Assembly (NCBI GenBank): GCA_035048495.1
Contig: CM068544.1
Coordinates: 44,727,893 to 44,791,892 of the forward strand
DNA: 64,000 nt
Direction: 5' to 3'
Origin: Euptelea pleiosperma
Lineage: Eukaryota > Streptophyta > Magnoliopsida > Ranunculales > Eupteleaceae
Shown here one piece after another: positions 24,001 through 36,600 of the stretch. A program made the position numbers and the translations under genes. The notes under the pieces are model-generated. The model saw nothing but the letters and a program-made list of their open reading frames with translations. It ran no database searches and was not told where the DNA came from. Each line of letters starts with the position of its first letter. Positions within the stretch are counted from its first letter, which is position 1.

Positions 24001-27000
24001 TTGCTTGGAGGAACAGCCACAGGATAATTCAAGAGCTTCACATGGTTTGGTACAAGAGTACCCAAATGGGAACTCCAGAAATAACTCCACACAGGTAAGA
24101 ACATAAGGCTTATACCTTGTTGGATCCCTATATTAAGTTTGGTATGTTTCTCACTGGGTTTCGTGGGAAAACTCTGGCTTAATTGAAAACGCAGACAGGA
24201 AAATAAATATTATAAATTTCAAAATTAAATATTTTTATCCACTAAATTATATGCATAAAAACTTTTGACATTTCATGACATTTTGGTAAGATTATTGCAA
24301 GAAAATAAAATACTTAATTTCGTGCCAGATGTATTATTTATCACACGACTAAAGTTTGTATTGTCCTTGAATTTAGAATAATTATTTATAAACTTGTTGA
24401 GCCAATTGTGCCAATTTTTCTTTTATTCTTTTATGCCTCATCACCCTGATGTGCAATTGCTATACTGATATTGTTGAAAAATATACCACAGATACTCTTG
24501 TTCAATTGCATGTCGGTGCGGGACCCTCAGCTTCTTCTTCCACGCCTGGTTAATGCTTGTGCTCATCATGGTAATTCTCATGAAGGATACATGTCTGGAG
24601 TAAATCTGTAGTCTGAGTATTATAGATGATCATACATAAATGGATTATCAGGACCCTAGTAATTCTTAAATTGACGAACTATTAAAAAATGGCCAAATGT
24701 TCTAAAAATTCACAAATATCCGTATATTTTTCTGTTGTGTTATGTAGAGACTGATGATTCTTGGATCTGTGGACGTACCTCAATCTAGAGGGAACCACGT
24801 AAATCTCTGTGTTGTGGTTTGTTTGCATCTTTGTTTTATTCCTCGTTTATTGTTCTTTCTTCCGAACATTTTCAACATAGCAAATATTGCGAATCTAATT
24901 AAACACATATAAAACAGCACTGAAGAAAATAGGATTCAAATAACCATCCATTAATGTCTCTTCCTCAAAAGAAACCCTGCAACAAAGATTGTTTTTCTGA
25001 ACGAAATACCATGTTTTCTCATCTAATCATAATTTCGAGCTCTTTACAAGGAAATCCGTGATGATATTAGCAGTAGTGTGTTTCCAGCTGAAGATCTGTC
25101 TGTATGAGGGAAAGAAAGAGAGTGGAGGTGCTGTATACAAAAGGGATTTGAGGAAAGAAGTGTTGCAATGACCAATATATCTTTCACTTAATTTTAAAGA
25201 CATGAGAAAAGGGTATTTTTGCTAGTGGTGGCGGATGAGAGACAGTTGCACTGGTGTGTGGGTAGAGGTGCCCTAGACGAGAGAGAAGTTTGAGGAAGGA
25301 AGTGTTGCAATGACCAAACTTCCTTTCCCTTTCAAATTAAAATACATGAGAGATGTTTTTTTTTTTTTTTCCGATATCAAGAGTAGGGTATTTTTGGATG
25401 GCATAAATACATATACATGTAATGTGGATTTTAAACCCAGTTTTTTTTTTTTATCCTAAATCGATTAAACTTTAATTTTTGAGGAATCATTCTTTTGCCT
25501 TATTAGTTTTATTGGACTGAATTTTTCACTGTATGCAGGAAATTAAACCCAAACTTTTTCCTTACCTTTTTATTGCAGTAAACTACTAACTATGATGATC
25601 AGGACAAGTGGCTTATGTGCATGGAGTTAGGAGTTGGGACCCACCACGGGTTGAGCACACTTAGCAGATCTTAATTAAAAAATCAACCATCTCAGAAGAT
25701 CTTAATTCAAAAATGACAATCCCATCGATCCCTGTTCTTGAACAGTCAAAGTAAAAGAAATTGATGAATGGTCCCAAGAAAAAGTATATATGCAAGTTTT
25801 GTGGGATTTATTTAAGATTTATTTGATATTTCAGGAGTCCACTTCCAGAAGGCCCTTTTTGTGCCAAATCAGTCGGTGTATTACAAGGTTGGATCCCTTG
25901 CTTTACCCCCAACTGATTCTCAAATTGATCTATCCTGGCAGCTGACACTTCAGAGAGTGTGGGAAAGCCTTATCCATGGTGCCAAAGGTATTGCTCATGC
26001 ACATTAGTGCGTCTTCTTTCATCTCTATGTTTCTATGCTTTTGGAATAATGGACACATTATTCCCTTTCTGAGGTGACCGAAATTTTTTTCGAATTTTTT
26101 TTTTATCAATTCGAATACTTCATCTTTCCATTATTTGTTGTCTAATATGATGGTTATTTGGTGTGCTTGTGAGGTCGGCCTTGAGTGTATTCTTAGTTTT
26201 AAACATTATTACAATTATAGTCCTACTTTTTAGCAAAACCTCATGATTTATCTAAAATCTAAATTTGTCTTTTTGTTTCTAAAGTTGTACTACTCAGAGG
26301 ACAGAAACGTGGGGGTAGCATCCTATATTTTATTTTGCAAAATTGACTTGGTATCTTTTTAGGAATTTTTTTTTCTTTTAAATTTTTTAACTTTCAATCC
26401 ATAAGTGAGTTTGCAGACTCCAAGATCTTTCCAATGATATCCATTTACTAATTATTTTTATTTAACTATAAATTGATATTTATATTAACTTAAATTTTAT
26501 AATACCCTTATAAACATAATTTTTTATAACTAATAATGAGGTACAAAAAATTAAATTTTGTTGAAAATATTTCATTCAATAAATTTTCCATTATATAAAG
26601 TTTAATTCCATTACTTAAGCAGCACACACGTGTGCCCCTCCGCTAGTAACAACACATCAAAACCACTTATTCTATTTGGACTTGGTCTGTACTCTGTATA
26701 TTTTGATGGTTTCATTCACTTGATAGGAGGGGATGATAAGGCTGTAGACCCTATCTGTGAAGAAGATAAAGAGCAGAATATCTGGAATTGTGAGAGCAGT
26801 ACAGTTTTTCCTTCACTCCCATTAGCTATTAAATGGCTCAGGGACAGTGTCCAACAGAATCGATCTGTTCGTTTTCAGGTAATTCTATCCATCTTATCAA
26901 AGCAAATCACAATAGTTTGATGTCTTGGGATTTGGTTACTTGATGGGGCCGATCTCTTTCCTTAACATCTTGAAATGATCAAAGTGAGCCTCCGGATGTG

Positions 27001-27759
27001 GTCATAAAATCTGTAAAATATTCCTTTGGGTGATTTGCTTAAAAATAATAGCATGTTTCATACATGAATGCAATGTGAATCTATTTTATCCAACAACACA
27101 CCATTCACCAAAGAAATAGGTGGCAGAAAGAACCATTATTTGACATCGCCGATGAACTGGGAAAATTTTGGTTATTTTTGTTATGATTTAGTTCTTTCAG
27201 ATGACAACCAATTGACTGGAGCGGTGCCATTATATTATAATGGCCAAGGGCTCTATTGTACACATTTTAACACACTCATCGATCTGAACCATGCAATGGT
27301 TGAGCCACCTCTTCGATTGACATGGCATAAAAGTTGTTTTGACCTGATATCCCTATTTTCCACTCTAAATGCCTACTTCTGAACAGTAAATAAAGTTATG
27401 GGGAAATGGTTAAGGAGCATGCCATGCTTGTACACCTGTGACCAATAGAATTATATAACGAATGTGATTATTGGGTCATGAATACACGAGTTGACCATTG
27501 ATTGGGAGGTCACGGTTAATCATCTTGTACACCTGTGACCAATAGGGAACCCTGGGTATCATCAGATTGTTCGTCTTGTTAGGGCGCCATGCTTAAGGAA
27601 ATTAGATCCCTGGGGATACCTAACATCAGTTGTTTGGTTTCCTTATGTATTAGTGTGAAATCATATTTTAAATGCATCCTCCGGTTGCTTTATTTCCAGG
27701 TCCTTGTAACTGGTTCTTTACACCTTGTTGGGGACGTCTTGAGAATAGTCAAAAAGTGA
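15046..27759 (+). CDS. FPGS: Folylpolyglutamate synthase, cytosolic-type, 16 coding exons
   Basis: Adds glutamates to tetrahydrofolate using ATP, which retains folates and improves them as cofactors. Coding exons: 15046-15055, 15271-15416, 15541-15606, 15728-15837, 16422-16482, 21365-21448, 21574-21630, 21796-21856, 22655-22701, 22797-22874, 23549-23713, 23798-24094, 24492-24570, 25835-25987, 26727-26878, 27700-27759; all keep frame, giving 541 aa, near the usual plant length. Motifs: [20 protein letters not shown] near the N-terminus, P-loop GTKGKGST (70-77), [83 protein letters not shown], and the C-terminal [15 protein letters not shown]. The protein starts [11 protein letters not shown] with no transit peptide, so a cytosolic isoform is likely (Arabidopsis has plastid, mitochondrial and cytosolic forms). 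The first coding exon is only 10 nt, and its donor leads straight into a CT repeat; that start is the least certain part. Confidence 0.92.
15057..15081 (+). repeat. (CT)n microsatellite at the 5' end of FPGS intron 1
   Basis: About 12 CT units directly follow the proposed GT donor of the 10-nt first coding exon. Repeat-length change here would sit within a few bases of the splice site. Confidence 0.85.
16829..19320 (-). mobile_element. 5'-truncated L1-type LINE in FPGS intron 5
   Basis: Read from 19320 down, the minus strand encodes a linker ([20 protein letters not shown]), then the reverse transcriptase: [68 protein letters not shown], and the catalytic box as [11 protein letters not shown], where active elements have FADD. 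After a hAT insertion comes the downstream region with [20 protein letters not shown] and KAQGGLGIR. The T-run at about 16831-16850 is the poly(A) tail. The endonuclease is missing and frames are broken. The element lies antisense to the host gene. No target duplication could be fixed. Confidence 0.88.
17624..18075. mobile_element. 452-bp non-autonomous hAT element nested in the LINE
   Basis: The termini are perfect 12-bp inverted repeats, TAGGGGTGTCAA and TTGACACCCCTA. The 8-bp target duplication CAGATACG lies at 17616-17623 and 18076-18083. An 8-bp duplication with TAGGG-type ends is characteristic of the hAT superfamily. The interior is packed with CGGTTCCGGTTC-like units and their complements, and encodes nothing. 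It interrupts the LINE just after the reverse transcriptase core. Confidence 0.93.
19321..20309. other. FPGS intron 5, unclassified sequence
   Basis: A 97-codon plus-strand open frame (19409-19702) has no recognised domain. The stretch could be another old transposon, but neither termini nor coding motifs were found. Confidence 0.35.
20312..20409 (+). repeat. 48-bp tandem repeat in FPGS intron 5
   Basis: Two copies begin near 20315 and 20363, each with ATTGGA.TATTTTGGATAT and AACAATTAATAA.GATG. The period is a multiple of three, so an open frame reads [14 protein letters not shown] then [14 protein letters not shown]. The sequence is intronic and not otherwise gene-like. Confidence 0.7.
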
Positions 27760-28596
27760 GGCATTGGTTAAACAGAAACCCTGAAATCTATGAAGCTTAT
27801 ATCAGCGACAGCCAACAGGTACTGGTATTCATGACCAGATGAGCAACAAGTTTCCAAGTAAGTTTTATTTGGTGTGAAATTCAGTGGCTGTGAAAGCACT
27901 TTCATCTACATTCTATACTTGTGAGGCTGTTAGCAGGTCCTTCCTGCTTCCCTGAATGTCAGATAGCTATCAGTCACTAATCAGGTTCAGTATGACTTGT
28001 GAATTGTGATAAACTCGATAACATTTGTAATATTTCATGCTCAATTCCCTTTTAATTGTCTTTGAACAGCTAATAAGTAACAGTTTTGATAAGTAAACTG
28101 TAGTATTTATAATAAGTGGATCCCTCTCTTTACTCTTAAATGGTCGAGTCTGTTTTGATGGATGGAGGGTGACACAAAATGCGAGTATTATCTTCATAAT
28201 CTTGGTGGATATCTCCACCACTGAGAGATTGTGATGCAAACACAACATATATTGGAGTGCCCCGTGTCAAATTTAACCATTTTCCAGTTTATCAATTTCA
28301 TTTTTGAGATTGAGATTGCATTGCCACTGGAGATGCTCAAATGGGTTATATTTTGGCTGCCAACTTCACACTTGTTACCGAAAATGCCTTCCAGTGCTCC
28401 TGCTTATAACAGGTGCAAATTATCTATGAGCTGTTCATTTTTTTCCACTCGATCGAGAAGTTTGATTTTAGTTCAAATTGGAGGATTCTCACCATGGTTG
28501 GATCGTGCTTCAAACTTGTCCAAGTCGAAGAATTATGAACTGTCTATTTTTTACCGTTAACTTGAAATCCACATTTGATGGGGTTAGAAATTTCAG
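27760..28596. other. FPGS downstream region
   Basis: Probable 3' UTR of FPGS at its start, then intergenic DNA. No poly(A) site was assigned with confidence. Open frames here (for example 27970-28248 minus) show no recognised motif. Confidence 0.4.
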
Positions 28597-28890
28597 AATG
28601 GGCTGATATTTTGTAGGGGTGATCTATATGGTGAGGAGATCATCCCCACCAAAAATCAGTCAATTGATTTATCTTCCATGTGGGTACACAAAAATTGGTG
28701 TGAAATTTTGCGTCAAAATTTGTGTCCCCTGATCCTGACCCTTTTAAATTTTCTAAGGGTTGGGCTTGGGGGACCCCCATTTTTTGACACCCATTTTGGC
28801 GTACCCACATTGAAGATGAATCAATGGCTGATTTTTGGTGGGGATGATCTCCTCACCATATAGATCACCCGAACAAAAAATCAGCCCATT
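28597..28890. repeat. Foldback element with arms of about 90 bp
   Basis: The left arm (28597-28686) begins AATGGGCTGATATTTTGTAG and the right arm (28801-28890) ends AACAAAAAATCAGCCCATT. Both arms contain GGTGATCTATATGGTGAGGA or its complement, plus GGGATGATCTCC or its complement. The interior is about 114 bp. No coding capacity. It shares sequence with the smaller foldback in ATG1 intron 10, so the two belong to one MITE family. Confidence 0.75.
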
Positions 28891-29795
28891 TTGTAAAGAA
28901 CTTTTTAAAATTCAAGTGCTGCAATTAAGGGAAAAGTGCAATACATGGTGGGGTGTTCCATCCATGTGGTCAATCCATAAGATCCTCCATTAGATACACG
29001 TCTGGATTGTCCAAATCAACTTTTCCACTTCACGACAATGAAGAATAGCTCAAGAAAATTTCGAGCTGGGTTTAGGATTTGGTTTTAAAAATAACTTTTC
29101 CACTTCACGCCACATATACCTGGGTTTAGGATTTGGTTTAAAAAAATCTTTTTTAAAATAAATATGGATATATGTGGCGTGTGATCATTGGCGCATGGTC
29201 GCTGCTTCAAAAATTTTCTCTGCCCCATGTAAAACGTGGGGTCGGGTCGTAATTTGATTCTACCACACAATTCACGTGCATTTTAACTTAATATAGTAAA
29301 TACTAAATAGTCACGTGCAGTAAAAAATAAAAAATATATGTTACACCAAGGTCTATCATCCTCAATGGCCCTTACCCTCCACAACCGTTTTTTATCCTTT
29401 CGATCTATAATGTTTAGGCCACATACCATCTCATCAATTGATGCAAAAAACCTAAAACAGCCGATCCATCAGATCATTTTGAAAATTGTAACAAATGACA
29501 ACCGTATAAATCAACTCTCGTTTTGATCCTTGATACCATTTCTTTTCATCTATCTAAGTTTTAAATTTAGATCAAACGGTTAATATCCACTTTTCCGTTT
29601 AATATTTGGACCATGAACCATTCAAGGACCCCAGATCATTGAATTGGTGGGCCACTACAGGATAACAGATAGGACCTGCCAAGAACAATTCTTTCTTACG
29701 TCCACAACAATACATACGCGTAACACATAAGGTGCGTATTAAGCACATTGCTCATTTTAAAAATATTCTGTGGCGACTTGTATGGCATGGCTTGA
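28891..29795. other. Intergenic DNA
   Basis: AT-rich and unclassified. A short direct repeat (CTGGGTTTAGGATTTGGTTT) occurs near 29068 and 29110, with AACTTTTCCACTTCACG also repeated. No gene recognised. Confidence 0.4.
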
Positions 29796-29966
29796 TTGAG
29801 TAAACTTTGACGACAAGGAACTGTCATCGAGGCTGATGACAGTCCACAATATGAGCCACGTGGCATATCTTAGACGACGCTGGTATGGATGTTTTGCCAA
29901 TCCCTAGGTGGACCTACAAACCAAAAATCAGCTTGATTAGTACTTTCAAACCTTTGGATCTTTGAC
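29796..29966. repeat. Single arm of the palindromic MITE family
   Basis: Begins GAGTAAACTTTGACGACAAG and runs through GAGCCACGTGGCATATC, GGTATGGATGTTTTGCCAAT and GTGGACCTACAAACCAAAAA, to TTCAAACCTTTGGATCTTTG. The inverted partner arm is missing. It lies about 0.7 kb upstream of the ATG1 start codon. Confidence 0.65.
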
Positions 29967-30519
29967 CAAGTTTTAAGAAATCCTTTGAACCAAAAATTTC
30001 TCCCTCGTGTACTGACACCATTACTGACCGGAAATTGATAAAAGACGCAAGGAAAAAGGAAAGAGTTAATTTGGTTGGATGCGTTAAGCAACGTAAGACC
30101 TGCAATTATTTAACAAAGAACAGGGTAAAGTAGTCTTTTTAACTTTACCATGACGAACACGTTAGTTGCAGCGTGAGTAAACGGCGGCAGACTTGGTCAA
30201 AGGGGTTATTGCCACACTTAGAAAGTTCAGGGGTGTAACACGAATTACTTTTGAATATGAGGGGGGTAAGACTAAATTACCCTTGTTAGATTAACGGAAA
30301 GCAAAATCAAATAGAATTCTCTCTCTCTCTCAATTATTAAGGTGGCGTTTATTAAAACTTAAAACTCTTTCTCAGACCTTAATCTAATAACTTTTCACTA
30401 ATCACAATTTTTAAATAGATTAATCTACTAATTTACTGCACGACTCCACTAAATAAATCTTCAATAATCTCCTCTTTTGTTCCCCACCCTTGACGCATCC
30501 AACCAAATCATTTTCTTTC

Positions 30520-30667
30520 TCTTTCTCTTTCCGGTCAATCCAGGAAGATTCTTAGATTCAGCTGTCTGCTCGCGTTTTCTGGTTTTCCTCATCGGTAGCT
30601 CGAATTAGGGTTTCGAGCTGGTTTCAGAGGGGATTTCTAGGGTTTTCAGTCGAGTTTGTTTCCTTCA
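30520..30667 (+). promoter_or_regulatory. ATG1 5' leader
   Basis: A pyrimidine-rich stretch (TTTCTTTCTCTTTCTCTTTC, 30511-30530) is followed by two AGGGTTT-type motifs (near 30606 and 30639) in what is probably the 5' UTR. No clear TATA box was found. Confidence 0.35.
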
Positions 30668-33600
30668 ATGGTGATGGCTCAATCGACGAACAGTGCTAGG
30701 GTTGTTGGGGACTATATTGTCGGTCGACAGATTGGATCGGGATCGTTCTCCGTTGTCTGGCACGCAAGGCATCGAGTCCATGGCATGGAGGTTGCGATTA
30801 AGGAGATCGTGATGGATCGGCTGAGCAGGAAATTGCAGGAGAGTCTCTTGTCGGAGGTCGCAATACTCGAGAAGATCAACCATCCTAATATCATTCACTT
30901 GCACGAAATCATCCAGGTTGGTGAAATTCGATTTTTTTTTTGGTTCTTTATTTATTCTTATGTTCTTCGCGTCCTTGTTTTGATTGTCCTGGTGTTGCTC
31001 TATATTCGGATAGGTAGTCGCAAGAATTCCATTTTTTTCTTCTCTGTCAATTGTTGCTAGAAATCAATGGAAGTATAAAGACCTGACATGTTTGAACATA
31101 ACTATACCTTTATGATGCCTAGTACACCAAAATTTCCATCACAAGCGGTTAGAAAATTGCACGAATTAGAAAATCTTACTAAGGATGCTGAACGTTTCGC
31201 TTCGAAATCATTTTTGAAGAGCCCTTGAAGAATGCATCATATATTGCATATTATCTGACCTTTGTTGCAATATTAGCTAAGTGAGGATTTGCATAAGTGC
31301 ATGATTAATGCCACTGCATATTTATGAATTCTTCACTGCATATCTGAGGGTAAGACATCCCTGTCAAAGATATACTTGGATGTAAACCCAGATCAAGTGC
31401 CTTTCAAGTGCTGCAGGATTTGGTTTCATCCTTTGAAATGAGATTTTGATGTTAGATGAGAAAACTCTTCCATAATTTAGTGAAAACTTCAAAGCTTAAT
31501 CTCCATAGCATAGTTTAGGCAACCTAGGTATGGCTTGTTGAGTAGACTGAGTTTTCAAATTAGTAATGGTTGGGTTCACAACTCATTTCCAATTCTTCTT
31601 GGGGTGCTGAAGTTGGATTGGTTGTATGATTTTGCCGTATTTGGAGGAGGAATGTTGTATTGGAAGAAATGATTGACAGGTTTTTCCTGTGGATGTTCTA
31701 GTTTATTCGAGGGGATTCTCTAGTTGGATAATGTGGGGATTCTTATTCACAATCATCATGGGAAAAATAACGAGGATTACCTTGAATAGAATACGTTTGT
31801 TTTACATGCAATGCAGGGTGGAGCATGTGCAATGCCTACCCTGTTTAATTTTTTTCTTTTTTTCTTCTCTGTAACAATGTATTAGTTCTTCCCAGGAGCT
31901 TGAACGTAAGTAGATAGATGTACTCATCTAATTTTTATTGGGTATTCATTTTCTTTTGTGTCTTATCTGTGTTGTTTAGGCTCCTGGAAGGATACATCTT
32001 GTTTTGGAGTACTGCAGAGGGGGAGATCTTTCTTTATATATTAATCGTCATGGAAGAGTTCCAGAAGCAACTGCAAATCACTTCATGCAGCAGCTAGGTA
32101 CAATTAGTAGTAAACTGGGAAATACTTCTCTGATTTCATGTGGTTGTCATTTTCTTTGCTTACCTCTGGATCGCATGCATTCAAAGAGTTCATTCAGTAA
32201 TATGTGTAAGGTTTTTTTTTCCTACAGCTGCTGGTCTACAAATACTCCGTGAAAACAATCTTATACACCGAGATCTGAAGCCACAGGTGTGTCTTAGTCT
32301 TTTTTTCGTTTAACACTGTCCATTTAATTTTAATTTGGCTGCTTTGGTACTTGAAATGGTTTCATGTCTATCTAGCTCCTAAGGCTAGACGCATCTTTAT
32401 GCAGAAAATTGTGTTTTCTGCTTGATTTGCTTTTGATGGCTCACATTTTTTTATCATTCTATGCCTGAGAGTAGAGGGTATATAGAGGTGCAGTATCAGA
32501 TTCCAGTTTTATATTAAAATTTAAATTTTTAAGGCCATTGATGTCAAGTTAAGTCTGTAATGATTCATAGAACTTGGTGTGAATTGGAAATTAGTAATGG
32601 TTGGGTTCACAACTCATTTCACACTGCTTGACCACTTAGTAGTCCTCTATTGAATGCTATATTAACTTATTTTTTAACCATTAAGATCCTTTTTAACTTA
32701 AAATATTAAAGAGGAACAAAAAAAAAGTCAAAAAAGCTAAAAAAAAATGACCCACAGTTGATAGTGGAACTATATGAAAATGATCGTTTTTCGATCAGTG
32801 AAAGACAGTGAGAATCATGTTATAAACTTGTAAATTAGTAAAATAGACTCACTGGTTTTCCTTTTCGTAATTTTAAGGTGTAAGAAAAATAAATACAAAC
32901 ATAGGAGTCACTGTAAAAGTGCCTCGTGTTTTTTTCCTTCAAATTATAAGATTTGAGAGAATCATAAGATTCAAATCATGAGTCCTTTTCGCATCGTAAG
33001 ATTCACATAGAAAATTGTAGAGATTGGTCCTTATTTTGGGAGAGGTAAATAAGTTTGAAGGTGATTGTTATCACTGAAGTGTGAGTTTGATATTCTTTTA
33101 GGAATGTTACATGAATATAACGATGTTGTCTACTGGACTCTTTGACAAGGTGGACACTTTGACAGTTTGATATTCTTATGCACTCCAATGTAGTTTGGCT
33201 CTTGTAAGTTGTAACTGTTTTCCTTTTTCCTTCTCTTTTTGTATTTTCCATTCTCCTCTCTTAATTCTTTCCTTTTTAGCAATAATTTTTTATTGTTACC
33301 GATAAAAAAAAAGGTGCATGCTTAGGGTTGCTTGGGTATTATAATAACCTTGTTGTTGGGCTCTGTCCTTCCTTTTCATTCTGATCTTATTATATAGTAA
33401 GCCTTAAAGGTGGAATCTCATTTCTTTCACATAACTTTGTTATTAATTATTAATAAAGCACCCAGAGGATGTTGTTAGATGTCTAACTTGACTGCATATG
33501 CCTTCTAGCCATGTGAATGAAAATTTTTAGTTTGTTAGTCTTCTATCCTAGTAAGAAAAATGTGAAACTCCAATTTTAGCTCAATATGGTACATCTAGTT

Positions 33601-36600
33601 CTTTTTGCCTATGCAGCAGTGACATTGTATATTTTCTGATGTCTATCATTTCTGGAACAGAATCTCCTCCTCTCCACAAATGACAACCATTCTGTATTGA
33701 AAATTGCAGATTTTGGCTTTGCGAGGTGAGATATATATTATTTCACATAAAAGAACTATCAGTCCTGCTGTTTTTTTCCCCACTTTTGAATGCTCCGAAA
33801 GACATTAAATGCAAGGATGTTCCACAATTTATGACCTTTAATCTGGAAGGGTCACTGATTCACCTGTCCGACCTTCAATTTAGTTAGTCAATGTTGCTGA
33901 ATTGAACAGCTTCGTGCACAAAGATGTTGAAGCCTCTTTGCAGAGACACAATGGATGGAAAGATGGTTGGTGTTCTCCTCAACTTGTCTATTAATGTCTG
34001 GAAAGAAATAGAAAATGAGCTTAGAGGAGACAGAACTCTAAGTGTCAGGATCCCACTTCCGACTCTTATATCCCCTCAAGAATACTAGAGACATTTTAAT
34101 TGGTTAACATCTTATCTTTAAAATTTATTTGTTTTTGATTAGTAACACAATTTAAGAGAAAGAAGATACAAGGATAGCTTGAAAAGAGAGTTTTTTATAG
34201 TTTTTTCAGCAAAGAAGATCTCACACCCTGTTTGCTTCTATCCTTTAGTAAGTTTTTAATCTCTTAATTTATTTGTACTGTGTAGTCCTAGAATGTTTGT
34301 TTGCGATTTTTTCACTTGGTATCTTTTGCCATCAACTAACTTATTTTATTTTATTTTGAGAAGTACAATCTTTTTTTCCAAGTCTCTAATATCTGTTCAA
34401 GGTTCTCCAAAGATTTTTCCACTTGAGTTTCAAACAGTAGTTTTTCTTTTTGGCAGGTCTCTACAACCTAAAGGCCTAGCAGAAACATTGTGTGGTTCAC
34501 CCCTCTACATGGCTCCAGAAATAATGCAACTCCAGAAGTATGATGCAAAGGTGACACTTAACCCTTCTGTGTAAGAGCTCCTATCCATTTTCTTGCTCAA
34601 GCTGTTCTTCCATTCACCTTGAACTGGCTACACAGGCAGATCTCTGGAGTGTTGGTGCTATCCTATTTCAGCTTGTAACTGGGAATACCCCATTTACTGG
34701 AAATACTCAATATCAGGTTTGAGTGCTTTGTTTCATTATTCTACTCTCTAAAGTGCTTAGTAGTTAGTACCGTGCTTGGTGTTTCGTTATTGGAAATGTA
34801 GTGATTGTGGATGCCTTGCACTGTTTCCATAACCTAGTAACCTTCTCATATTGTGCTGAGCAGTTGCAGCAAAACATTTTGAAGTCAAATGAGTTGCGCT
34901 TCCCTCCAGATAATAGAGATTTGAGTTCGGATTGCATCGATTTATGTCAGAAGTTGTTACGCCGTAATCCAGGTATGTTTTTTCATTCACGGTTTTGATT
35001 GGAGATCTAATTACACAAAACTATGATGATTTGTCTGTTTAGTATGCGGACCATATCATGCATGCTGGTAGTTTGCATTGCAAGTACCCCAATTTTTGTC
35101 ACTGGGGACCATGACTTGTTTATTTCTTAATTCTGGACTAGTGGAAGTCAAAATTAATCAGGGATAACAGGAAAAACTAGATATGAGATCCACCCCACTA
35201 GGTCAGCCAGGAACCCAAATTATAATACAGGCATTAAATGCTTATTTTATTACAAAACAGAATTTTGTTTGTATCCTAGTGAATTTGCATCCTGAGGGGA
35301 TGCTTAATTCTTCAACCATCTGATCATGCTGTAGGAATCACCTCGGCCCTAACCAAAGTAGCAAGATCTGTAGGAAACTTGATTCAATAATTCTATGCTA
35401 TGATTCTTGTATAATAACCTTAATTGCAGGAAAACCACAGGTGCCACTCCTGCTCCCGCTTCCTGAAAGGCTGAAACAAAGCAATACAAAATTTGTTTGC
35501 GACAGCCGCTTTTCCACTGTTGCCTCATGCAACTAAGATACTGACTTCAACCAGATTAGCATCATCTGCTAGGCTAGCATATGCAACATCACTAATCTTA
35601 TTGGGACCATCAATTTCTGCTTGATGTTTCAAACTACTAATTTCCATGATTTCCGAAGTAAAGCTTAGCATCATCTGCTAGGCTAGCAGATACAACATCA
35701 CTAATCTTATTGGGACCACCAATTTCTGCTTGATGTTTCAAACTACTAATTTCCATGATTTCTGAAGTTAAAGCTTTATTCGTCCAAAAGGAGCACATCA
35801 ATTGGCAGTGGTCACTATTGTCCTTTTGTTCCATTTATAGACACACAATCATATTCTCTTTACTTCTCCAAAAGAAGAAAATTTAAAAGAGGGAGGTGGG
35901 GGGCATGCATTGATCTTGCAGTCATCTTAGCAACAAGTACAGCCTGGAGAGACCAATTCAACTATTGGAAATTTGCTTCGTAAAATTCTAAGATGATATT
36001 CATCTGATCCATCAGGCTCAGAGACTCTGAATACTAGTAAACCATTAGTCATTCTGCTTAATCCCAATGCCCCAAGGAGTTGAGGAAAACAAACCATAAG
36101 AATTTGGCACTTCCATCTGGAGTCAGAATTTTTTAGCTTCTATTTTTTCTATATGAAATCTATACCCTTTTCTGATCCCTCGCATTTACCTGTCTACAGT
36201 GGAACGGTTAACATTTGAAGAGTTTTTTAACCACCCATTTTTTTCTAAAAACCAACCACAAGAGCCATTGAGGTAAGCAAGAATCGGATTACCTATCTTT
36301 TTGATGCCATAAGCTACTTCCTCGTGTTGACATTACAATGATGAAATCCTCTTTGATATGCAGGAGTAGTACTGCATTGAGGACAAGAGATGCTTTTCCA
36401 TTAGCTGAATGCAGTCCTGGGAGGCACACAGAAGAAAGTTCTCAGGATGATTGTCTGCCTTTCCTTTCAGATGATGATTCTAGTGGTCCTGATGGGAGCC
36501 CATCCTTTCCTACGAATAGGTTCTCGATGAGGTCTACTTACGGATTTTCTCTTGATACAAAAGTTGATAAAAAGGCAGCAGCTTCTAACTCTTCCACCAA

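Noticed and set aside
27068..27382. 104-codon open frame in the last FPGS intron
   Set aside because: Intronic, no family match, and the flanking FPGS exons splice across it in frame.
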